Below, piece after piece: positions 17,211 to 25,204 of a DNA stretch of 64,000 nucleotides. The DNA is from Patulibacter minatonensis DSM 18081. Lineage in GTDB: Bacteria; Actinomycetota; Thermoleophilia; Solirubrobacterales; Solirubrobacteraceae. The translations under genes were made by a program, and so were the position numbers. The notes below the pieces were generated by a model, which did no database searches, was not told where the DNA came from, and saw only the letters and a list, made by a program, of their open reading frames with translations. The DNA lies in NCBI RefSeq assembly GCF_000519325.1, contig NZ_KI912613.1, forward strand, positions 340,864-404,863. Reading direction: 5' to 3'. Positions within the stretch are counted from its first letter, which is position 1. Every line of letters starts with the position of its first letter.

Positions 17211-18265
17211 CAGGCGGCCTCGGCGCGGCGGCGGTCGGTCGTCGGTCGGGCGTGCGGGGTGACCGTGGCCGGGTCGGTGTCGAGAAGCCCCTCGCTCGCG
17301 CCGTCACGCGGGTCGGCCGGACCCGCGGCGCGGGCGGCAGCCACCCCGTCCTGTGCATCCGCGTCCGCCGGCCAGCCGCCGACCGTGGTCACGCGGCCGT
17401 CCGCGGCGACCAGGCGCGCGGCGACCCCGGCGCGCCGGAGCGCCTCCGGCGCGGCCGTCCCGAGGACGAGCGCCGCGGTGCTCCAGGTGTTCGCGGCGAC
17501 GCAGGTGGGCGCGGCGACGCTGACGGTCCGCCAGACGACGTCGACCGGGGCGCCGGTGCGGGGGTCGAGCACGTGGTGGACGTCGCGGCCGCCGCGGCGC
17601 CAGCGACGCGCGGTCAGGCCGGACGTGGCGATCGCGCCGCCGTCGATCGCGACGACGTGCTCCGGGCGGCGCTCGCGGTGGTCGTCGGCGATCCCGATCG
17701 CCCACCCGCCGCGCGGCGGTGTCCCGGCGACCGCGACGTCGCCGCCGAGGCTGACGAGGACCCGCCCGCCCGGGACGGCCCGCAGCCCGGCGGCCGCGGC
17801 GCGGTCGGCGGCGAGCGCCTTCGCGGTCGCGCCCAGATCGAGCGCGACGCCCTTCGGCAGGACGACGGTCCCGCCATCGCGGTCGACGACGATCCCGTCG
17901 ATCCCGGGTGCGGGCCGGGGCGCGAAGGCCGGGCCGTCGGCGGGCGCGCGGTGCAGGTCGCGGGCGTAGCCGGCGGCGACCATGGCGCGCCCGACCGTCG
18001 GGTCGACCGCGCCGTCCGTGCGCCGGGCGGCGTCGAGGGCGACCTCGATCGCGGCCAGGAGCAGCGGCTCCGCCGGGCGCGGGCCGTCCCACGCCGCGGC
18101 GTTCAGGCGCGACAGCCCGGAGGTCTCGCGGAACCGGCTGCACGCGCGGTCGATCGCGGCGAGCTCGCGCTCGACGGCGACGCGGGCGGCGAACAGCCGG
18201 GCGGACGGGGCGACGACGAGCTCGACGGTCGTCCCGAGCGCGCGCCAGCGGGTCAGGGCGGTCAT
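17210..18265 (-). CDS. apbE: ApbE-type FAD:protein FMN transferase
   Basis: A 351-residue protein with the ApbE/flavin transferase pattern: ALGTTVELVV near the start, IDRACSRFRETSGLSRLNA (38-56), VALDLGATAKALAADRA (near 137-153), LVSLGGDVAVAG (near 168), AIDGGAIATSG (near 205) and HHVLDPRTGAPVD (near 226-238), with Asp and Thr residues for Mg-FAD. The enzyme attaches FMN by a phosphoester bond to Thr or Ser in an [ST]GA[ST]-type motif. No lipobox or signal peptide is visible, unlike many ApbE proteins, so the mature enzyme may be cytoplasmic, or a start further upstream was lost. ATGA coupling with the gene before it. Confidence 0.9.
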   Translation of the reverse strand: MTALTRWRALGTTVELVVAPSARLFAARVAVERELAAIDRACSRFRETSGLSRLNAAAWDGPRPAEPLLLAAIEVALDAARRTDGAVDPTVGRAMVAAGYARDLHRAPADGPAFAPRPAPGIDGIVVDRDGGTVVLPKGVALDLGATAKALAADRAAAAGLRAVPGGRVLVSLGGDVAVAGTPPRGGWAIGIADDHRERRPEHVVAIDGGAIATSGLTARRWRRGGRDVHHVLDPRTGAPVDVVWRTVSVAAPTCVAANTWSTAALVLGTAAPEALRRAGVAARLVAADGRVTTVGGWPADADAQDGVAAARAAGPADPRDGASEGLLDTDPATVTPHARPTTDRRRAEAA

Positions 18266-18792
18266 GACGCCCCCGAGGTGACGGAGGAGCCCGAGCTCGT
18301 GGACGACGGCGCGCTCGAGCTCGAACTCGAGTCGGACGACGACGTGTCGGCGCTCGAGGTGTCGGCGCTCGAGGAGTCGTCCGTGGTGCCCGAGGAGGTC
18401 GGGTCGCCGGACGACTCCGTGGTGCCGGAGGACGTGTCGTCGGCGGAGGTGTCCGCCGTCGAGCCGGCGTCCGAGGAGCCCGTGGTGCTCGACGACGTGC
18501 TGTCGGTCGCGTCCGCGGCGCCCGACGACGACGTGCCCGAGGACGTCGCCGCGTCGCTGGTGGTCGAGACCGTCGCGCCGGTGGCGGCGGTGCTCGAGCT
18601 CGTGGTGCCGGCCACCAGGACGCTGAGACCGAGGACGAGCGCCGCGGCGCCGCCGGCGAGGGCGGTCGTGAGGCGGCGCGCAGTGCGCCGGCCGCGGTCG
18701 CGGACGGCGCCCGGCCGCTCGCGGTCGGCGTCGCCGGGAGCGGGTCCCCGGTCGACGCGGGTCGTGGGGTCGTCGGGCGGCTCGCGGAACAT
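18262..18792 (-). CDS. Ser/Thr-rich single-pass membrane protein heading the flavin electron-transfer operon
   Basis: A 176-residue protein from ATG 18792. A basic N-terminus (1-40) is followed by one membrane helix (about 41-62, LTTALAGGAAALVLGLSVLV). The remaining 114 residues are almost only Ser, Thr, Asp, Gly and Ala. In related operons the first gene usually encodes an FMN-binding protein with a Ser/Gly-rich linker and a globular FMN_bind domain. Here no globular domain follows. TGATVST (71-77) and the terminal SGAS (173-176) resemble the [ST]GA[ST] sites used by ApbE. With such composition, chance matches are likely. The stop overlaps the ApbE start (ATGA), so the gene is intact as read, not frameshifted. 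Confidence 0.72.
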   Translation of the reverse strand: MFREPPDDPTTRVDRGPAPGDADRERPGAVRDRGRRTARRLTTALAGGAAALVLGLSVLVAGTTSSSTAATGATVSTTSDAATSSGTSSSGAADATDSTSSSTTGSSDAGSTADTSADDTSSGTTESSGDPTSSGTTDDSSSADTSSADTSSSDSSSSSSAPSSTSSGSSVTSGAS

Positions 18793-18835
18793 GGGGACAC
18801 CATCCGCCCGGGTCCTCCGGGGCCGCTCAACGCCG

Positions 18836-18852
18836 GCTGGGGATTTCCCGAG
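18836..18852 (-). promoter_or_regulatory. Weak two-copy phased repeat before the electron-transfer operon
   Basis: GCTGGG (18836) and CCCGAG (18847) begin 11 bp apart, reading CTCGGG-N5-CCCAGC towards the ATG at 18792. It resembles the repeats before 7538 and 14631 but has only two copies and more mismatches. It also lies in the upstream region of the divergent protease gene. Confidence 0.3.
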
Positions 18853-18934
18853 AGCGGGTCGGCCCCGCAGGACTTCGACCCGTCCGATGCGACCGTGAGA
18901 TGGTGTCCGCCGGACGGCGCACGAAGGAGCCCAC

Positions 18935-20284
18935 GTGGACGAGCACAGCACCCCGACGATCAGAGCGACCGGAGCACGCGCCCACCGCGGCGCGCTGACG
19001 GTGCTGGCCGCCCTCGGGGCGCTCGTCGGGGCCGGTGCCTCGGCGATGCCCGCGGCGGCCGCCGAGCAGGCCACGCCGCGCGTGGTCGGGGGAGCCCAGT
19101 CGACGATCGCGTCGCGTCCGTTCCAGGTGGCGCTGTACGACCCCAACCAGGACAACAAGCCGACCAGCCCGTACAACGGGCAGTTCTGCGGCGGCTCGAT
19201 CGTCGACGCGACGCACGTCGTCACGGCCGGGCACTGCGTCTTCGACAGCGCCACCGGCCAGGCGCGCCAGGTCGCCCACGTCCGCGTGCTCGCGGGCACG
19301 GCCCACCTGCGCGACGGCCAGGAGGCCGAGGCCCCGACCGCTCGCGACGTCGCGGTGACCCAGATGGTCGTCCGCCCGGGCTTCACGCTCGCGAACCTCG
19401 ACGGCGACGCCGCCGTCCTGACCCTCGCGTCCCCGCTCTACGAGGGGTCCCCCAAGATCGACGGCACCACGTCGATCGCGCCGATCCCGCTGATCACGGC
19501 CGCCCAGTCCGCGCAGTTCGCGGACCCGGAGGGCAACGGCGTCGTGAAGATCTCCGGCTGGGGCGACCGGCAGGCGCAGACCGGGTCGAGCGTCGGCGGC
19601 ATCCTCGGCGGGGGCGTCACGAACGACTACCCGCGCGACCTCCAGACCGGCGTCACCCACATCTTCAAGCGGTCCTCCTGCCAGAGCGCGTACTCCGGCA
19701 CCGGGGCCAACGTGAACGACCGGACGCTGTGCGCGGGTGAGCCGAGCGGCGGCATCGACTCCTGCCAGGGCGACAGCGGCGGGCCGCTGACGGTCGACGT
19801 CGACGGGTCGCCCGTCCTGGCCGGGATCGTCAGCCTCGGCATCGGCTGTGCCCAGGCGAACCGGCCCGGGCTCTACACCCGCGTGGCGGAGGACTCGGTG
19901 AACCAGTTCATCCGGGCCGGGTCGAACATCCAGACGACCACGACGGCCACCCCGACGCCGCGCACCACCGCGGACACGGGCCGTCCGACGATGAAGCTCG
20001 CATCCCGGAGGTGCACGTCGACCCGCTGCGTCACGCGCGTGACCGTGGCCGACCCCACGCCCAGCGCGGGCGTCCGCTCGATCACGGCGACCCTGCGCTG
20101 GACGGCCGGGGGCCGCACCCGCACGAAGACGGTGAAGGCCAGGACGACGTCGAGCGGCAAGGGCACGATCATCACCTCGGGCCTCGTCCGCGGGCGGCGC
20201 TACACGCTGACGCTGCGCGCGAAGGACAAGGCCGGCAACACGCAGCGCAGGGCCAAGGTCTACGTGCTGACGCCCGGGCGCTAG
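18935..20284 (+). CDS. Secreted trypsin-like serine protease (S1) with C-terminal beta domain
   Basis: A 449-residue pre-pro-protease. GTG 18935 is preceded by AAGGAG at about 6 nt. Signal peptide about 18-44 (GALTVLAALGALVGAGASAMPAAAA); probable activation after Arg49 before VVGG. Catalytic triad: H100 (VTAGHC), D158 (NLDGDAAVL), S281 (CQGDSGGP). D275, six residues before the Ser, predicts Arg/Lys specificity. The protease domain ends near 325. A Thr-rich linker leads to a C-terminal domain (about 345-449) with CTSTRC and fibronectin-like beta strands. It is divergent from the electron-transfer operon and convergent with the lipoprotein gene. The organism has a second S1 protease at 31889. 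Confidence 0.93.
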   Translation: MDEHSTPTIRATGARAHRGALTVLAALGALVGAGASAMPAAAAEQATPRVVGGAQSTIASRPFQVALYDPNQDNKPTSPYNGQFCGGSIVDATHVVTAGHCVFDSATGQARQVAHVRVLAGTAHLRDGQEAEAPTARDVAVTQMVVRPGFTLANLDGDAAVLTLASPLYEGSPKIDGTTSIAPIPLITAAQSAQFADPEGNGVVKISGWGDRQAQTGSSVGGILGGGVTNDYPRDLQTGVTHIFKRSSCQSAYSGTGANVNDRTLCAGEPSGGIDSCQGDSGGPLTVDVDGSPVLAGIVSLGIGCAQANRPGLYTRVAEDSVNQFIRAGSNIQTTTTATPTPRTTADTGRPTMKLASRRCTSTRCVTRVTVADPTPSAGVRSITATLRWTAGGRTRTKTVKARTTSSGKGTIITSGLVRGRRYTLTLRAKDKAGNTQRRAKVYVLTPGR

Positions 20285-20296
20285 GACGACCCCGGG

Positions 20297-21304
20297 TCAG
20301 TCGCCGGGGGCCGTCGCCCCCGGCGCCGCGTCCTCGAACACCGCGCGCCGCGGCAGCGCCTCCGGGAGCCGCAGCACGGTCGTCCCGGCGGAGCGCATCG
20401 CCGGGCAGAGCGCCCGGCCCTCGCCCGCGGGCGGCGGGACGGCCCCGAGCCGCAGGTCGATCGTCGCGCGACCGCCCCGCGCCGCGACCGACGCCCGGGC
20501 GAGCGCCTCGCAGGCGCCGCGCAGGTAGGTGACCATCACCGTCCGGCGGTCCGGTTGGACCGTGACCCGGGCGTAGCGCACGTGCCGGACCGGGCGGACG
20601 TCCGCCCGGGGCTGCTCGAGCGGGTCGTTCCACACGGACGTCGCCGGGTCCCAGTCGTTGCCCGTCCGGACGCGGATCGTCGTCGGAGCGGGCTCGCAGC
20701 CGGCCTCGACGGGGAAGCTCTGGTTCGTCGCCCAGACCCGCACGCTCCGCACCGCGCCGCCGGGAGGACCGACCTGGACGTGGTCGAGCCGCCGGCAGTC
20801 GCCGCCCCAGCGGACGCCCGAGAGCTCGACGGCCCCGCCGACGTAGGCGACCCTGCGCCACGACAGCTCCTCGAGGACCGGGCGACGCCGGCCCGGGAGC
20901 GCCGGGGCGACGGTGCCGAGCGCGACGGTCGTGCCGTACCGCGACGGCTGCGGATGGGTCGGGGTCTGCGTCACGACCGGCAGCTCGTCGCCGTCGTCGG
21001 GCCCGAACGTGACGACGGCGCCCGTCCGCCCCTCGACGCCGTACCGCTGCCCCGGCTCCGGGACGAAGCGGGCCGCCCCGATGCGCAGCCGCGCAGCACG
21101 GACCGGCATGCCGATGACGCTCGGGGCGTGCACGAACTCGGCGGGCGGGCCGGCGGAGCGCGCGGGGAGGTCGCCCGTCGAGGTCGTCGTGGCGCGTCCG
21201 CCGTCGCCGATCACCGTGCCGGACGTGTCGACGCCGCATCCCGCGGCGGCCAGGGCGAGGACGACGGCCGACGTCGCCGCGGTGGAGGTTCGGGGTGGAG
21301 GCAC
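20297..21304 (-). CDS. Lipoprotein with PASTA-like domain
   Basis: A 335-residue protein from GTG 21304, chosen because it gives a short signal peptide with lipobox LAAAGC (Cys near 23). Earlier in-frame codons would add about 70 unlikely residues. After a Thr/Ser linker, residues about 60-125 (APSVIGMPVRAARLRIGAARFVPEPGQ...GAVVTFGPDDGDELPVVTQTP) look like one PASTA module, a domain that binds peptidoglycan or muropeptides in other proteins. The rest (about 150-330) contains beta strands and Cys-containing loops (GDCRRLDHVQV, AGCEPAPTTIRV, GACEALARA). No enzyme motif is evident. The gene is convergent with the protease gene, 12 nt apart. Confidence 0.75.
   Translation of the reverse strand: MPPPRTSTAATSAVVLALAAAGCGVDTSGTVIGDGGRATTTSTGDLPARSAGPPAEFVHAPSVIGMPVRAARLRIGAARFVPEPGQRYGVEGRTGAVVTFGPDDGDELPVVTQTPTHPQPSRYGTTVALGTVAPALPGRRRPVLEELSWRRVAYVGGAVELSGVRWGGDCRRLDHVQVGPPGGAVRSVRVWATNQSFPVEAGCEPAPTTIRVRTGNDWDPATSVWNDPLEQPRADVRPVRHVRYARVTVQPDRRTVMVTYLRGACEALARASVAARGGRATIDLRLGAVPPPAGEGRALCPAMRSAGTTVLRLPEALPRRAVFEDAAPGATAPGD
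20303..20324. terminator. Bidirectional hairpin between protease and lipoprotein genes
   Basis: GCCGGGGGC (20303-20311) and GCCCCCGGC (20316-20324) form a 9-bp GC stem with a 4-nt loop, 19 nt after the protease stop. It lies inside the last codons of the convergent lipoprotein gene. No T-run is present. Confidence 0.5.
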
Positions 21305-21462
21305 AGCGCAGGGCGGGGACCGCGGGACCCCACCGTAGTCGGCGGCCCGGAGGTCGCGGGTTCCGCGCGGCCCCACCGACCGGCCCGCCGGGTGCGGCGC
21401 GTGCCGTCGGACGGCCGGGTGCCGTTGCGGGGCCGAGACGCCGGATCCCCAGTGCCAGTCGG

Positions 21463-21495
21463 CTATACACTCTGTGAATACTCGGTGTGTATAGT
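21463..21495 (+). promoter_or_regulatory. PadR operator and leaderless promoter
   Basis: CTATACAC (21463-21470) and GTGTATAG (21487-21494) are exact inverted repeats with a 16-nt spacer, directly upstream of the PadR gene. TATAGT (21490-21495) is a good -10 box only 8 nt before the ATG at 21504, so the transcript is probably leaderless. PadR repressors usually control their own operon through such AT-richer palindromes, so autoregulation of PadR and the ABC transporter is likely. Confidence 0.65.
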
Positions 21496-21503
21496 CATCG
21501 TCC

Positions 21504-22028
21504 ATGTCCATCGCCAAGACGTTCCTCGGGCTGCTCGAGGGCGGCCCGAGCCACGGCTACGACCTCAAGCGGGCCTACGACGAGAAGTTCGGCCAGGACC
21601 GCCCTCTCGCCTACGGGCAGGTCTACGCGACCCTCTCCCGGCTGCTGAAGCACGGGCTCGTGGAGCTCGACGGCGTCGAGCAGGGCGGCGGGCCCGACCG
21701 CAAGCGCTACGCGATCACCGATGCCGGCGTCGCGGACGTCGACCTCTGGCTCGCCCAGCCGGAGCGCCCCGAGCAGTACCTGCAGACGACGCTCTACGCG
21801 AAGGTCGTCCTCGCGCTCCTCACCGACCGCCCGGCGACGGACGTGCTCGACACGCAGCGGGCCGAGCACCTGCGGACGATGCGCGAGCTGACCCGGCGCA
21901 AGACGGGCGGCGACCTCGCCGACCAGCTCGTCTGCGACCACGCGCTGTTCCACCTCGAGGCCGACCTGCGGTGGCTGGAGCTGACCGCCGCCCGGCTCGA
22001 CCAGCTCCGGACGGAGGTCGCGTCGTGA
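21504..22028 (+). CDS. PadR-family transcriptional regulator
   Basis: A 174-residue regulator of the PadR-s1/Vir type. The winged helix is at about 1-80: KTFLGLLEGGPSHGYDLKRAYDEKF and YGQVYATLSRLLKHGLVELDGVEQGGGPDRKRYAITDAG. The C-terminal half is a helical dimerisation arm (about 95-170). It heads a three-gene operon: the ABC ATPase GTG overlaps its TGA (GTGA at 22025-22028). PadR-ABC combinations commonly respond to toxic compounds or antimicrobial peptides and control the pump. An inverted repeat operator lies just upstream. Confidence 0.92.
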   Translation: MSIAKTFLGLLEGGPSHGYDLKRAYDEKFGQDRPLAYGQVYATLSRLLKHGLVELDGVEQGGGPDRKRYAITDAGVADVDLWLAQPERPEQYLQTTLYAKVVLALLTDRPATDVLDTQRAEHLRTMRELTRRKTGGDLADQLVCDHALFHLEADLRWLELTAARLDQLRTEVAS

Positions 22029-22792
22029 GCCTCCTCCCTCGCCGCCCGTCGTCGCGCACCGGCGGGACGGACGACGTCCGCCCGACCGACGGCTCCCCGG
22101 GGCAGGACGAAGCCGCCGGGCCGCTGCTCCGGGGTGTCGACCTGCACAAGGCCTTCGGCTCGACCGCCGCGCTCGAGGGCGCGAGCTTCTCCGTCTCCCC
22201 CGGCGAGATCGTCGCCGTCATGGGCCCCTCGGGCTCCGGCAAGTCGACGCTGCTGCACTGCCTGGCGGGCATCGTCCCGCCCGACCGCGGCAGCGTCACG
22301 TTCGACGGCCGCGACGTCGCGGCGCTGTCCGACGCGGAGCGCGGGGCGCTCCGCCGATCGGCGTTCGGGTTCGTCTTCCAGTTCGGGCAGCTCGTGCCCG
22401 AGCTCAGCTGCCGCGAGAACGTGGCGCTGCCGCTGCGCCTGAACGGCGTGCGCCGGAAGGACGCCGAGCGCCGCGCCGACGAGTGGCTCGAGCGCCTCGA
22501 GGTCGCGGGTGTCGCCCGGCAGACCCCCGGCCGCGTCTCCGGCGGGCAGGGGCAGCGCGTCGCCGTCGCGCGGGCGCTGGCGACCGAGCCCCGCGTCCTC
22601 TTCGCCGACGAGCCCACCGGCGCGCTGGACTCGCTCAACGGCGAGCGCGTCATGGAGCTCCTCAGCGGCGCGGCGCGCGAGACCGGGGCGGCCGTCGTCC
22701 TCGTCACCCACGAGGCGCGCGTCGCCGCGTACTCCGACCGCGAGGTCGTCGTCCGCGACGGCCGCACCCGCACGACCGAGGTCGTGGCGTGA
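22025..22792 (+). CDS. ABC transporter ATP-binding protein (MacB/FtsE-like)
   Basis: A 255-residue ATPase from GTG 22025. After a disordered N-terminus of about 38 residues come Walker A MGPSGSGKST (near 72), Q-loop VFQFGQLVPELS (near 119), signature VSGGQGQRVAVARAL (near 173), Walker B VLFADEPTGALDS (near 194) and the switch His VLVTHEARVAA (near 227). It belongs to the LolD/MacB-type group that pairs with FtsX-like permeases. Its stop overlaps the permease start by 4 nt (GTGA). Confidence 0.94.
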   Translation: MSLLPRRPSSRTGGTDDVRPTDGSPGQDEAAGPLLRGVDLHKAFGSTAALEGASFSVSPGEIVAVMGPSGSGKSTLLHCLAGIVPPDRGSVTFDGRDVAALSDAERGALRRSAFGFVFQFGQLVPELSCRENVALPLRLNGVRRKDAERRADEWLERLEVAGVARQTPGRVSGGQGQRVAVARALATEPRVLFADEPTGALDSLNGERVMELLSGAARETGAAVVLVTHEARVAAYSDREVVVRDGRTRTTEVVA

Positions 22793-25086
22793 GCACCGGG
22801 TCGTGGCTGCGCGAGCTCGGGCTCGGTGCGCGGCTGGCCGCCGCCGGGGGCCGCGCCTCGTGGTCGCGCACGGTGATGACCGCCGTCGGGGTCGGGCTGG
22901 GCGTCGCGCTCCTGCTCCTCGCCGCGTCGGCCCCCAACGCGCTCGACGGCCGCGACGACCGCAACGCGGCGCGCTCCGAGTTCCAGCTCGGCGCCCCCGA
23001 GCGGCGGGCGAGCGCGGACACGGCCCTGGTCGCGAGCGCCGACACGAACTTCCGCGACGGCAACGTCCGCGCCCGGCTCGTCCGCGCGGAGGGGCCCGAC
23101 GCGCCGGTCCCGCCCGGCGTCTCGCGACTCCCCGGACCCGGCGAGGTCGTGGTCTCCCCCCGGCTGCGCGACCTGCTCGCGTCGTCCGACGGCGCGCTGC
23201 TGCGCCCACGGGTGCCCGGCCGGATCGTCGGCACGATCGCGGACACCGGCCTCGCCGGTCCCCGCGAGCTCGCGTACTACGCGGGCGACGCCACGCTCCG
23301 CCCCGGACCCGCCGTCCAGCGGATCGACCACTTCGGGTCGGGGGACCAGCGGGAGGGCCTGCCGCCCGCGCTGGCGCTGCTCGTGGTGATCGCCGTCGTC
23401 GTGATGCTGCTGCCGGTCGCGGTGTTCGTCGCCGCCGCGGTGCGGTTCGGCGGCGAGGAGCGCGACCGGCGGCTCGCGGCGTTGTCGCTCGTCGGCGCCG
23501 ACCGCCGGATGGTGCGGCGGATCGCGGCCGGCGAGGCCCTGCTGGGCGCGCTCCTCGGGCTCGCCCTCGGCGGCGCGCTGTTCCTCGGGGCGCGGCAGCT
23601 CGCCCGGAGCGTCGAGATCGACGGGCTCAGCGTCTTCCCGTCGGACCTGCGTCCGGCGACCGCCCTCGTCGTGCTCGTCGCGCTCGCGGTCCCGGTCGTC
23701 GCGGTCGTCGTGACCCAGCTCGCGCTCGGCCGGGTGGCGATCGATCCGCTCGGGGTCGTGCGCCGCGGCACCGAGCGTCGCCGCCGCGTGTGGTGGCGCC
23801 TGCTGCTGCCGGTGGCCGGGCTGGCGCTGCTGTTCCCGCTCCTGGGCGTCGACGTCGGGGGCGGCGAGTCCGTCGACCCCGCGCAGGTGTCCGTGGGCGT
23901 GACGCTGCTGCTGCTCGGGGTCACCGCGATCCTCCCCTGGCTCGTCGAGACGGTGGTCCACCGCCTCGGCGGCGGGGGCGTCTCGTGGCAGCTCGCCGTC
24001 CGCCGCCTGCAGGCCGACAGCGGCACCTCAGCGCGCGTCGTCTCCGCCATCGCCGTGGCGGTGGCCGGCGCGATCGCGCTGCAGATGCTGTTCTCGAGCG
24101 TCGAGGACCGCAGCAGCACGGCCACCGGCAAGGACGTCGAGCGCGTGCAGGCCCAGGTCCTCCTGCCGTCGGGGCCCGGGGGACCGGACCGCGCGCGGGT
24201 CGCCGCGGCGCTCCGGTCGGCCGACGGCGTCCGGCCGGGCCTCGTCGTGTCGACCGTGTTCGTCGCCACCCGCGGGGAGGACACGTCCACGGTCACCGTC
24301 GCGCCGTGCGCGACGCTGCGGCGCCTCGTGCGGACCGGCCCGTGCCGGGACGGCAGCGTCTTCCTCGCCCGCGGGGACGACGCCGCGCCGCGCGCGGGCT
24401 CCGTCGTCCGCGACGCCTCCGCGCCAGGGGAGGAGGGCAGCGCCGGCGCGCGCTGGCGGGTGCCCGCCGACGCACGCCGGGTCGCGTCGCGCGTCGCGCC
24501 GGACGGCTCCGAGGCCGGCGGGATCCTCGCGACCCCCGGGGCCGTCGGGGACGCCCTGCCCGGGCTCGCCGTGCGCGCCGACGTCCGGCTGGACCGGAGC
24601 GCCGACGCCGCCGAGCGGCTGCGCAACGTCGCGGCCGGGCTCGGGCCGCTGACGCGGGTCGACGAGCTCCAGGTCGTCAAGCAGGACCGGAAGTTCGTGG
24701 CGATCCGCCGCGGCATCGTCGTCGCGGCGGTCCTCGTGCTCCTGATGATCGGCGCCAGCATGCTGGTGGCGGCGCTCGAGCAGCTGCACGCCCGGCGCCG
24801 GCTGCTCGCGTCGCTCGTCGCGTTCGGCACGCCGCCCGCGACCATCAGCCGCTCGATCCTGCTGCAGACCGCGGTGCCGGTCGTCCTGGGACTGGCGCTC
24901 GCCGTGGTGGCGGGGATCGGCCTGGGCGCCGTGCTCCTGCGCCTCGTCGACGCGCCGCTCCACGTCGACGCGGGACCGCTCCTCGTGATCACCGGCGTCG
25001 GCGCGGCGGTCGTCCCGCTGGTGACCGCCCTGAGCACCCCCGCGCTGCGCCGGATCCTGCGACCCGGCGGGCTGCGGACAGAGTGA
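22789..25086 (+). CDS. FtsX-like ABC transporter permease
   Basis: A 765-residue membrane protein from GTG 22789. Membrane helices are near residues 22-45, then three in about 185-310 (LALLVVIAVVVMLLPVAVFVAAAV, the GEALLGALLGLALGGALF region, TALVVLVALAVPVVAVVV), further helices in 340-430, and three at the C-terminus (IVVAAVLVLLMIGASMLVAAL to LLVITGVGAAVVPLVTAL). Two large outside loops lie at about 50-180 and 455-635. The two FtsX-like core sections are in one chain, so with two ATPase subunits it forms a full transporter. Such systems act in antimicrobial-peptide resistance or lipid/protein release. The substrate is unknown. Confidence 0.88.
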   Translation: MSTGSWLRELGLGARLAAAGGRASWSRTVMTAVGVGLGVALLLLAASAPNALDGRDDRNAARSEFQLGAPERRASADTALVASADTNFRDGNVRARLVRAEGPDAPVPPGVSRLPGPGEVVVSPRLRDLLASSDGALLRPRVPGRIVGTIADTGLAGPRELAYYAGDATLRPGPAVQRIDHFGSGDQREGLPPALALLVVIAVVVMLLPVAVFVAAAVRFGGEERDRRLAALSLVGADRRMVRRIAAGEALLGALLGLALGGALFLGARQLARSVEIDGLSVFPSDLRPATALVVLVALAVPVVAVVVTQLALGRVAIDPLGVVRRGTERRRRVWWRLLLPVAGLALLFPLLGVDVGGGESVDPAQVSVGVTLLLLGVTAILPWLVETVVHRLGGGGVSWQLAVRRLQADSGTSARVVSAIAVAVAGAIALQMLFSSVEDRSSTATGKDVERVQAQVLLPSGPGGPDRARVAAALRSADGVRPGLVVSTVFVATRGEDTSTVTVAPCATLRRLVRTGPCRDGSVFLARGDDAAPRAGSVVRDASAPGEEGSAGARWRVPADARRVASRVAPDGSEAGGILATPGAVGDALPGLAVRADVRLDRSADAAERLRNVAAGLGPLTRVDELQVVKQDRKFVAIRRGIVVAAVLVLLMIGASMLVAALEQLHARRRLLASLVAFGTPPATISRSILLQTAVPVVLGLALAVVAGIGLGAVLLRLVDAPLHVDAGPLLVITGVGAAVVPLVTALSTPALRRILRPGGLRTE

Positions 25087-25204
25087 CGGCGGTCCTGCCC
25101 GCCCGCGGCGCACCGGCCGACGCGGCCCGGGCGGTCACCGTCGGCGGGCAGGCGACCGGCGTCCGTCCCTCGTCCCGGCACCCAAAGCCGCGGACGGCGT
25201 GGGC

